From DATHSN01 sp035464115 (lineage in GTDB: Bacteria > Actinomycetota > Acidimicrobiia > Acidimicrobiales > SKKL01): a stretch of 29,869 bases of DNA. Where the stretch lies: contig DATHSN010000308.1 in the NCBI GenBank assembly GCA_035464115.1, positions 1 through 29,869 on the forward strand, given 5' to 3'. The notes beneath the pieces were generated by a model. That model had not been told where the DNA came from and did no database searches. It worked only from the letters and a program-made list of their open reading frames with translations. The translations under genes were made by a program, and so were the position numbers. Positions 15,762-22,534 of the stretch are shown piece by piece. Each line of letters begins with the position of its first letter. Within the stretch, counting starts at the first letter, position 1.

Positions 15762-16089
15762 CGTCGTCGAGCTCGACCTGGGCGTCCCCGAGGGGCGTGA
15801 GGCCGGGTTCGCCCGCCCGGCGGTGGTGGTGACCGCCCAGCGGATCCTCGACCGCGGTCCCTCGGTGATCCACGTCGTGCCCCTCACGTCGACGATCCGG
15901 GTGCACGAGTCCGAGGTGGTGGTCGAGCCCGACGGCCACACCGGTCTGCGGGCCCGCTCCGTGGCCCAGTGCCAGCACGTGCGGTCGGTGGCGTCGGGGC
16001 GGGTGCGGGCCACGATCGGCAACGTGGGCCCCGAACCGACCCGACAGATCCGCGAGACCCTCGCCCTGCTGCTCGACCTGCCCGGCTGA
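15745..16089 (+). CDS. mazF: MazF/PemK-type endoribonuclease toxin
   Basis: A 114-aa protein starting at the ATG inside the 3' end of the antitoxin gene. It follows the MazF fold: GDVVELDLG first strand, the loop GFARPAVVVT with catalytic-type R24, and VVPLTSTIR containing T48, matching the Arg and Thr used for RNA cleavage in Bacillus MazF (R25, T48). The later segments VAQCQHVRSV and QIRETLALLLDL are the standard C-terminal strands and helix. It would cleave single-stranded RNA at a short motif that cannot be predicted. Nothing is truncated, so the pair appears functional. It interrupts an otherwise metabolic region, suggesting insertion of a mobile toxin-antitoxin cassette. Confidence 0.88.
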   Translation: MLSSGDVVELDLGVPEGREAGFARPAVVVTAQRILDRGPSVIHVVPLTSTIRVHESEVVVEPDGHTGLRARSVAQCQHVRSVASGRVRATIGNVGPEPTRQIRETLALLLDLPG

Positions 16090-16133
16090 TCGGCACCGTC
16101 GGCGGGCGGGCCGCCGGGCCGGTGGGGGCCGGG

Positions 16134-16139
16134 TACGGT
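16134..16139 (+). promoter_or_regulatory. Leaderless-type -10 box of the GDPD lipoprotein gene
   Basis: TACGGT ends 6 nt before the GTG at 16146 and so fixes the start of a protein that then opens with a lipoprotein signal peptide. Confidence 0.5.
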
Positions 16140-16145
16140 CGGCCG

Positions 16146-17291
16146 GTGCGCCGACTGATCGCCCTCGCCGTCCCACTGCTCGTCGTGCTGGCTGCCTGCG
16201 GGGGCGACGAGCCCGATGCCGCGGCATCGCCGCCGACCACGGTGGCGGCCCCGGCCGACCCGGGCGACGACGCCGCCGACGAGGAGCCGGCCGCGGGGGA
16301 GGACGACGCCGAGGCCTCGGGGTCGGCGGACGATGACTCCGAGCCCGAGGCGCGGGCGATCGACGCGGTGGTGGCGCCCGAGGCGTCGACGGTGGCCGGG
16401 TTGCTCGCCCTCGACCGACCGGTGGTCGCGGCCCACGCCGGGGGCGACATCGACGGGCCGCACTCCACCATGTACGCCTTCACCGAAGCGGCGTTGGCCG
16501 GGGTCGACGTGCTCGAGATGGACGTGATGCTCACCGCCGACGACGTGCTCGTCGTGCACCACGACGACACGGTCGACCGCACCACCGAGGCGTCGGGGCG
16601 GGTGCGCGACCTCACCTACGCAGAGCTGGCGGCGCTCGACAACGCCCACTGGTTCGTGCCCGGCACGTGGTCCGACCAGGGTCGGCCCGACGCCGACTAC
16701 CAGCTGCGGGGCGTCCGCACCGGCGACCGGCCCCCGCCGCCCGGCTACGGGCCCGACGACTTCCGGATCGAGACGTTCCGGGCGGTGGCCGAGGCGTTCC
16801 CCGACCACGTCCTCGACGTGGAGATCAAGGTCCAGCAGGGCGACGACGACGCCGACGACCTCGAGCGGGCGTTCGCCGCGGCCCGCACCCTGGCCGCCGA
16901 GATCGACGAGCTGGGTCGCGCCGAGTCGGTGATCGTGGTGTCGTTCTCCGACGCGGTGCTCACCGAGCTCCGGGCCGCGGCGCCCGGGGTGGCGACCAGC
17001 CCCGGCACCGACGCCCTGTTCGCCTGGTACCTCGGCGACCCGTCGGGCCTGGCCCCGTCCGATCTGGTGTTCCAGGCGCCGCCGGTCTTCGACGGCATCG
17101 AGGTGCTCACCGCCGAGACCGTCGAGCGGGCCCGGGCCGACGGGTTCGCGATCTGGGCGTGGATGGACGACACCTCCACCCAGGAGAACGCCGCGTTCTA
17201 CCAGGAGCTGGTCGAGCGGGGCGTCGACGGGCTCATCGTGTCGCGGCCCGCCGAGGGCGTGGCCGCCCTCGGGGGACCCTGGAGCGGCTGA
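16146..17291 (+). CDS. Glycerophosphodiester phosphodiesterase family lipoprotein
   Basis: A 381-aa exported lipoprotein. Start GTG 16146 is set by the -10 box and by the signal peptide VRRLIALAVPLLVVLAAC, with lipobox LAAC and lipidated C18. A low-complexity Asp/Glu/Ala linker runs to about residue 70. The TIM-barrel GDPD domain begins with AHAGGDIDGPHST (H97), EMD (E124, D126) and VVHHDDTVDRTT (H138/H139), and continues to ERGVDGLIVSRP at the end. E. coli GlpQ has HRG and PEHT here; Arg is replaced by Ala and PENT by PHST, a variant I recall in actinobacterial GDPD proteins, so substrate preference may differ. It would hydrolyse glycerophosphodiesters or teichoic-like polymers outside the cell, releasing glycerol-3-phosphate. 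Its last 94 nt overlap the convergent ATPase gene. Confidence 0.88.
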   Translation: MRRLIALAVPLLVVLAACGGDEPDAAASPPTTVAAPADPGDDAADEEPAAGEDDAEASGSADDDSEPEARAIDAVVAPEASTVAGLLALDRPVVAAHAGGDIDGPHSTMYAFTEAALAGVDVLEMDVMLTADDVLVVHHDDTVDRTTEASGRVRDLTYAELAALDNAHWFVPGTWSDQGRPDADYQLRGVRTGDRPPPPGYGPDDFRIETFRAVAEAFPDHVLDVEIKVQQGDDDADDLERAFAAARTLAAEIDELGRAESVIVVSFSDAVLTELRAAAPGVATSPGTDALFAWYLGDPSGLAPSDLVFQAPPVFDGIEVLTAETVERARADGFAIWAWMDDTSTQENAAFYQELVERGVDGLIVSRPAEGVAALGGPWSG

Positions 17292-20098
17292 CCTCGATCC
17301 TGCGCTGGTCCGGTCCGGTCGGCCCGGGCGCGCACCCGGCGGCGGACCCACTTGTCGAGCTCCACGACGGCGAGGCTGGCCGACGCGGCGAGCACCATCC
17401 GCCACCACGCCGCCGCCTCGATCGGCTCGACCCGCAGCACGTACTGGGTGGGCGGCAGGTAGAGGGCCGCGACGTGGAGGGTCACCGCCGATGCGGTGGC
17501 GATCGACAGCAGCGGGTTGGTGCGCGGATCGAGCCGGAACAGCGACTCGTCGCGCGACCGCGAGCTGCCGGCGTGGAAGGCCATGGCGATGACCAGGGTG
17601 GTGAGCGCCACGGTCTGGGCGGCCTGCAGGGAGTCGGTGCGGTCGAGCTCCCAGCGGAACATGACGAGCGTCCCGACGGCCATCACCGCGCCGGCGAGGC
17701 CGGCGCGCTCCCACAGGGTCCGGTCGAGCACGCCCTCGCTGGTGCGGCGCGGCTTGCGCCGCAGCACGCCGCGCTCGCCGGGCTCGAAGGCGAGGGCGAC
17801 GTCCTGGATGCCGTTGGTGACCAGGTTCAGCCACAGCAGCTGGGCCGGGAGCATGAGCAACGGCCACTGGAGCCAGACGCTGGCGATGATGGCGATGATG
17901 GCGGCGGCGCCGGTCGACACCAGGAAGAACGTCACCTTGCGGACGTTGTCGAAGGTGATCCGTCCCTCCTCGACGGCGGCCGCGATGGTCACGAAGTTGT
18001 CGTCGGCGAGGACCATGTCGGCGGCCTCACGCGCCACGTCGGTGCCGCTGTCGCCCATGGCCACGCCGATCGACGCGGCGCGCAGGGCCGGCGCGTCGTT
18101 CACGCCGTCGCCGGTGACGGCCACGACCTCACCCCGCCGCTGCAGCGCGAGGACGATGCGCAGCTTGTCCTCGGGCGCGACGCGGGCGTACACCGAGACG
18201 TCGTCGACCAGCGCGTCGAGCGCGTCGTCGTCCAGCTCGGCCATCTCGCTGCCGGTGAGCACCGCTCCGTCCTCGGCGGTGATGCCCAGCCGGGTGGCGA
18301 TGGCGCGGGCCGTCACCGCGTGGTCGCCGGTGATCATGACGACGCGGATGCCGGCCCGGCCGACCTCGGCCACCGCCTCGGCGACCCCCTCGCGGGGCGG
18401 GTCGAGCATCCCCTGCAGGCCGAGCAGCACCAGGCCGCTCGGCTCGTCGTCGAGGTGATCGAGGTCGGGGGCGGGGCGGGCGGCCATGGCCAGCACCCGC
18501 AGGCCGTCGGCGGCCAGGGCATGGGCCGCGACGAGCACGGCGTCGGGGTCGACGGGCACCTCGCCGTCGACGGTGAGCATCCGGTCGCACAGATCGACGA
18601 CGCGCTCGGGTGCGCCCTTCACGTGCAGGGTGCGGCCCTCGGGGCCGTCGCGCAGCGACGCCGAGTAGCGCAGCTCGGGCTCGAACGGCACCTCGGCCAC
18701 GATGGAGCGCTCGGCGCGGGCCCGCACCAGGTCGACGCCGACGCGCTCGGCGGCCACGAGCAGGGCCACCTCGGTGGGGTCGCCGGTGATCTCGCTGGCG
18801 TGGTGGTCGTCGTGCTCGACGTGGGCCTCGTTGGCGAGCACCCCGGTGACCACCGCCGCGTCGAGCACCGGATCGGCGGCGGCCGCCAGCGGCCCGGTGG
18901 CGGTGACGAACCCGGCCCCCTCGTCGAGGTCCCAGCGGTGACCGCCGGCCCAGATCGACTGGACGGTCATGCGGTTCTCGGTGAGCGTGCCGGTCTTGTC
19001 GGATCCGATGACGGTGGTCGACCCGAGGGTCTCGACCGCCGGCAGGCGGCGCACGATGGCGCGGCGACCGGCCATCCTGTGCACCCCGAGCGCGAGGGTG
19101 ACGGTGAACGCCACCGGCAGGCCCTCGGGGATGGCGGCCACGGCGAGGGCCACCGCGGTGAGGAACATGTCGCCGGTGTCGCCGCCCAGCGCCACCCCCG
19201 ACCCGAACGCGACCGCCGAGGCCAACCCCACCACCACGCCGATGATCTTGGCGAAGCGATCCATGCGTTGCTGCAACGGGGTGCGCAGGACCGGGCCGGT
19301 GTGGATGAGGTCGGCGATGGCGCCGAGCTCGGTGTGGTCGCCGGTGGCCACCACCACGCCCCGCCCGCGCCCCCGCGCCACGACCGTGCCGGTGAAGGCC
19401 ATGTCGTCGCGATCGCTCATCGCGGTGTCGACGGGGACCGTGGCCTCGCGCTTGGTCACCGGCAACGACTCGCCGGTGAGCATCGACTCGTCGATCTGCA
19501 GCCCGGTGGTGGCGAGCAACCGCAGGTCGGCGGGGACGCTCGCGCCGGGCTCGAGGGTGACGACGTCGCCCGGGACGAGCTCGCGGCTGTCGATCACCCG
19601 CTCCTGCCCGTCGCGCAGCGCGTGGGCCTGGGGGACCACGAGCTGGAGGAGGGCGCGCACGGCCCCTTCGGCCTTGCGCTCCTGGATGAACCCGATGGTG
19701 GCGTTGAGCGCCAGCACGGCGGCGATGACGATGGCGTCGAGGTACTTCTCGAGCACGATCGTCACCACGGCGGCGAGCACGAGGATGTAGATGAGCGGGC
19801 TGCGGAACTGGCGGGCCAGCACCACCAGCGGGTGCGGCGGTGGCTCCTCGCGGAGCTGGTTCGGCCCGTAGCGCTCGAGCCGGACGGCGACCTCCTCGGC
19901 ACGGAGGCCCCGGGGAGTCGTCGCCAGCCGGTCGAGCACCTCGGCGGCCTCGAGCGCGTGCCACGCCGGGGTCGCGTCGACGGTCGAGCCGCTCGAGGGG
20001 GTGTCGGGTGCGGTGGTACCGACCACGGGCGCGACCTCCGGTTCGGGGTGGTTCGCCGACCAGGCTTCCCGGCACTCCGCGACCTCCCACGAGGCCAC
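17198..20098 (-). CDS. Type II cation-transporting P-type ATPase
   Basis: A 966-aa ion pump. Landmarks: cation-ATPase N-terminal domain about 45-110; actuator motif TGES at 208-211; TM4 with AIPEGLPVA (E325 is the ion-ligand position); phosphorylation site DKTGTLT with D367; nucleotide-binding KGAPE at 494-498; MITGDH at 588-593; hinge TGDGVNDAP at 662-670; TM5-6 at about 722-770. PEGL in TM4 places it in the Ca2+/Na+/K+ (P2) class. In TM6 the segment LLWLNLVTNGIQD has Asn where SERCA has Asp800, so Ca2+ specificity should not be assumed. The start is GTG 20098, 5 nt after a TAGTCT box. The last 30 or so residues are a low-complexity tail encoded opposite the GDPD gene end. It sits downstream of a K+ antiporter pair. 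Confidence 0.9.
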   Translation of the reverse strand: MASWEVAECREAWSANHPEPEVAPVVGTTAPDTPSSGSTVDATPAWHALEAAEVLDRLATTPRGLRAEEVAVRLERYGPNQLREEPPPHPLVVLARQFRSPLIYILVLAAVVTIVLEKYLDAIVIAAVLALNATIGFIQERKAEGAVRALLQLVVPQAHALRDGQERVIDSRELVPGDVVTLEPGASVPADLRLLATTGLQIDESMLTGESLPVTKREATVPVDTAMSDRDDMAFTGTVVARGRGRGVVVATGDHTELGAIADLIHTGPVLRTPLQQRMDRFAKIIGVVVGLASAVAFGSGVALGGDTGDMFLTAVALAVAAIPEGLPVAFTVTLALGVHRMAGRRAIVRRLPAVETLGSTTVIGSDKTGTLTENRMTVQSIWAGGHRWDLDEGAGFVTATGPLAAAADPVLDAAVVTGVLANEAHVEHDDHHASEITGDPTEVALLVAAERVGVDLVRARAERSIVAEVPFEPELRYSASLRDGPEGRTLHVKGAPERVVDLCDRMLTVDGEVPVDPDAVLVAAHALAADGLRVLAMAARPAPDLDHLDDEPSGLVLLGLQGMLDPPREGVAEAVAEVGRAGIRVVMITGDHAVTARAIATRLGITAEDGAVLTGSEMAELDDDALDALVDDVSVYARVAPEDKLRIVLALQRRGEVVAVTGDGVNDAPALRAASIGVAMGDSGTDVAREAADMVLADDNFVTIAAAVEEGRITFDNVRKVTFFLVSTGAAAIIAIIASVWLQWPLLMLPAQLLWLNLVTNGIQDVALAFEPGERGVLRRKPRRTSEGVLDRTLWERAGLAGAVMAVGTLVMFRWELDRTDSLQAAQTVALTTLVIAMAFHAGSSRSRDESLFRLDPRTNPLLSIATASAVTLHVAALYLPPTQYVLRVEPIEAAAWWRMVLAASASLAVVELDKWVRRRVRARADRTGPAQDRGQPLQGPPRAATPSAGRDTMSPSTPRSTSSW

Positions 20099-20103
20099 TC
20101 GTC

Positions 20104-20109
20104 AGACTA
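20104..20109 (-). promoter_or_regulatory. Leaderless-type -10 box of the P-type ATPase gene
   Basis: On the - strand TAGTCT is followed by 5 nt (GACGA) and the GTG start at 20098. This suggests that the ATPase can be transcribed independently of the antiporter genes upstream. Confidence 0.4.
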
Positions 20110-20178
20110 TGCCCGCAGCCCCGAGCCGTCCCGGGGACCCCGGGCCGACCGGACGGGACCTTCGGCCCTCCCGGTCGC

Positions 20179-20664
20179 TCAGCCGGTGAGGTGGCGGATG
20201 GTGTCGGCGAGGCGCTCCCGGCGTGCCGCCACCACGAGGCGGTCGCCCGCCCGGACCGGCTCGCGCTCCTCGTCCTCGATCAGCTCGGGGGTCTCGTCGC
20301 GGATCACCGCCAAGATGGCGGCCTCGCTGCCCGGCGGGAACGTGAGGTCGCCGACGAGGCGGCCCACCGCGGGGGAGCGGCGCCCGACGGTGACGGTCTC
20401 GACGTCGACCTCGTCGGCGTCGATCTGGTCGTCGGCGCTCGTGTCGATCGAGAAGCGGGCCCCGGTGAGGATGGCGGCGACGGCCACGGCCTCGTCCTGG
20501 GAGAGCGTGGTGGTGGCCTTGGTGTCGTCGGCGCCGTGGCCGATGGTGAGCTCGCGGCGACCGTCGCGCTGCACGACCACGACGACGCGCTGGTGGCGTT
20601 CGAGGATCACCTCGTAGCGGTGGCCGATCCCCGGCAGGACCTGCTCTCGCACCCGAACGTCCAC
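20179..20664 (-). CDS. KhtT-like antiporter regulatory subunit with TrkA-C (RCK_C) domain
   Basis: A 161-aa protein beginning VDVRVREQVLPGIGHRYEV, the conserved opening of KhtT-type regulatory subunits of CPA2 K+(NH4+)/H+ antiporters. An N-terminal beta domain (about 1-75) is followed by a TrkA-C domain (about 85-160; segments AVGRLVGDLTFPPGSEAAILAVIRD and VRAGDRLVVAARRERL). I chose GTG 20664, which has GGAGG 4 nt upstream and matches the family start; an in-frame start at 20718 would overlap the antiporter gene. It lies 34 nt downstream of the antiporter gene. It probably gates the antiporter in response to a small ligand or pH. Confidence 0.82.
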   Translation of the reverse strand: MDVRVREQVLPGIGHRYEVILERHQRVVVVVQRDGRRELTIGHGADDTKATTTLSQDEAVAVAAILTGARFSIDTSADDQIDADEVDVETVTVGRRSPAVGRLVGDLTFPPGSEAAILAVIRDETPELIEDEEREPVRAGDRLVVAARRERLADTIRHLTG

Positions 20665-20698
20665 GTCGCCTCCTGGTGTGATCGGTGGGGTCAGTGTG

Positions 20699-22354
20699 TC
20701 AGGAGTCGGGGACCGCACGCTGCGCCCCGTCGGCGGCGCGGGCCCGATCCACGATCTCCACCAGCTCGTGGGCCGCCACCCCGAACGGCTCGAGCACCAG
20801 CTCGGCGCCGATCGCCCGGTAGCGCTCGGCGTCGCGGCTCTTCCGGGCGATGAGCCCGATGCGGCCGGCGTAGTCGTTGGCCCGCAGGTGCTGGTAGAGC
20901 GCCACGTTGGCGTCGGCGTCGGGGAGGGTGCTCACCACCAGCGGGCACCGGTGGAGGGGGAGCGTCTCCACCAGGTCGAGGTCGTCGGCGTCGCCGAACA
21001 CGGTCTCGATGCCCGAGCCGCTCCAGGTGGCGGTGGCCTGCGGGTCGAGGTCGACGGCCAGGATGCGGTGGCCGCTGTCGACGAAGGTGCGGGCCACGGT
21101 GGCCCCGAACCGCCCCAGGCCGAACAGGATCACGTCGACGGGCTCGGGGGCGGGCCGCACGTCGTCGCGCGTCACGGCCCGCTCGAAGTGCCGCAGCACC
21201 GGTTCGAGGCGGACGAACAGCTGCTTCGACGACAGGATCATGTACGTGGAGATGCCGATGGTGATGAGCCCCACCACCGTCACCAGGCTCACGGTGGAGT
21301 TGTCGATGTGCCCGAGGCTCAGGCCGAGGGCCACGAGGATGAGCGAGAACTCGCTGATCTGCGCGACGGTGAGCCCGGCGAGGAACGAGGTGCGGGCCCG
21401 GTAGCCCATGGCGCCCATGATCACCATGACGATGAGCGGGTTGCCCACGAGCACGAACACCGAGAGCACGACCGCGTCGAACAGCTGGGCGGCGGCGTCG
21501 GTGAACTCGAGCCCGGCGCCCAGCTCGAGGAAGAAGAACAGCAACAGGAAGTCGCGCAGGCTGACCAGGCGGGCGCCGACCGCCTCCCGGAACGGCGTCG
21601 ACGCCAACGACACTCCGGCGAGGAACGCGCCGACCTCGGTGCTGAAGCCCAGCCAGTCGCTCACCGCGGCCAGGCCCACGGCCCACGCCACCGCGAACAG
21701 CACGAGCAGCTCGGAGCTGCGGGCGATCGCGGGGAGCACCCGGGGCAGGACGTAGCGGGTGGCGAGGGCGATGGCGGCCAGGAGACCGAGGCCGCTGCCG
21801 ACGACCCGGGCGATCTCGACCGTGAGCTGGTCGTCGCCGTCGCGGCCGAAGGCGCTCAGGGTGATCATCACCAGCACGACGACGATGTCCTGCACGATGA
21901 GGAACCCGACCGCGATCCGGCCGTGCAGCTCGTCGAGCTCGCGCTTGTCCGACAACAGCTTGACGATGATGATCGTCGACGAGAAGGTGAGCGCGACCGC
22001 GACGTAGAGGGCCGTCGTGGTGTCCATCCCGAGCAGCCGGGCGATGCCGAAGCCCACCAGCGAGGTGAACGTCACCTGCCCGAGGCCGGTGGCGAGCGCG
22101 ACCGGGCCGGTCTCGCGCACCAGGTGCAGGTCGAGCTTGAGCCCGACGAGGAACAGCAGCACGGCGATCCCGAGCTTGGCGAGCAGCTCGATGCCCTCGC
22201 CGCCCTCGACCCAGCCCAACCCGACCGGCCCGACGGCGATGCCCACCGCGATGAACGACACGATGAGCGGCTGGCGCAGCCGCGTCGCCACGAGTCCGAC
22301 GATGGCCGCCACCGCGAGGACCCCGGCGAAGACCCCGAAGTCGCCGCTGGTCAT
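20699..22354 (-). CDS. CPA2 family K+/H+ antiporter with C-terminal RCK (TrkA-N) domain
   Basis: A 551-aa protein. Residues 5-385 form about 12 membrane segments of the Kef/NhaP-like Na_H_exchanger fold, with the conserved FSSTIIIVKLLSDK (124-137), FLIVQDIVVV with ion-site D156, and the C-terminal bundle segment AQISEFSLIL (331-340). Residues 407-525 are a Rossmann TrkA-N domain with nucleotide motif GLGRFG at 412-417 and the acidic D in AVDLD. I prefer ATG 22354 because it places the first TM close to the N-terminus as in the family; GTG 22411 would add 19 acidic residues. It would exchange K+ (or Na+) for protons for pH and osmotic balance. Together with the KhtT-like gene it forms a two-subunit antiporter. 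Confidence 0.9.
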   Translation of the reverse strand: MTSGDFGVFAGVLAVAAIVGLVATRLRQPLIVSFIAVGIAVGPVGLGWVEGGEGIELLAKLGIAVLLFLVGLKLDLHLVRETGPVALATGLGQVTFTSLVGFGIARLLGMDTTTALYVAVALTFSSTIIIVKLLSDKRELDELHGRIAVGFLIVQDIVVVLVMITLSAFGRDGDDQLTVEIARVVGSGLGLLAAIALATRYVLPRVLPAIARSSELLVLFAVAWAVGLAAVSDWLGFSTEVGAFLAGVSLASTPFREAVGARLVSLRDFLLLFFFLELGAGLEFTDAAAQLFDAVVLSVFVLVGNPLIVMVIMGAMGYRARTSFLAGLTVAQISEFSLILVALGLSLGHIDNSTVSLVTVVGLITIGISTYMILSSKQLFVRLEPVLRHFERAVTRDDVRPAPEPVDVILFGLGRFGATVARTFVDSGHRILAVDLDPQATATWSGSGIETVFGDADDLDLVETLPLHRCPLVVSTLPDADANVALYQHLRANDYAGRIGLIARKSRDAERYRAIGAELVLEPFGVAAHELVEIVDRARAADGAQRAVPDS

Positions 22355-22472
22355 CGTGCCGTCCCCACCGCTGCCGTCCCCGACCTCGGCATCATCGCCA
22401 CCGTCTATCACGGGGTGTGGCGGGCGGGCGAGACGGCGAGGGTTCCCGCGACGCCGCCCACGCGCTCGGCCG

Positions 22473-22530
22473 CGCCGCCCCGGCCGCCCCGGCCGGGTCG
22501 CCGGAGCGGTGTCGTCCGGCCGGGGCGGCG
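22473..22530 (-). terminator. Strong inverted repeat after the 785-aa gene
   Basis: A perfect 14-bp inverted repeat: CGCCGCCCCGGCCG at 22473-22486 and CGGCCGGGGCGGCG at 22517-22530, with a 30-nt centre that can itself pair. It lies directly downstream of the stop at 22535 on the - strand and before the antiporter gene, so it likely ends the accessory transcription unit. No U-tract. Confidence 0.6.
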
Positions 22531-22534
22531 ACGG

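Noticed and set aside
16667..20617. 1316-codon + strand frame opposite the P-type ATPase
   Set aside because: Antisense reading of an unmistakable ATPase gene; the His/Gly/Asp-rich product is typical of high-GC reverse frames.
20665..20718. N-terminal extension of the KhtT-like gene to a start at 20718
   Set aside because: It would overlap the antiporter stop and add a Pro/Thr-rich segment before the family start; GTG 20664 has a good ribosome binding site.
22355..22411. GTG 22411 as antiporter start
   Set aside because: It adds a 19-residue acidic stretch not expected in CPA2 antiporters, and a -10-like TAGACG (22407-22402) lies inside this stretch; ATG 22354 fits better.
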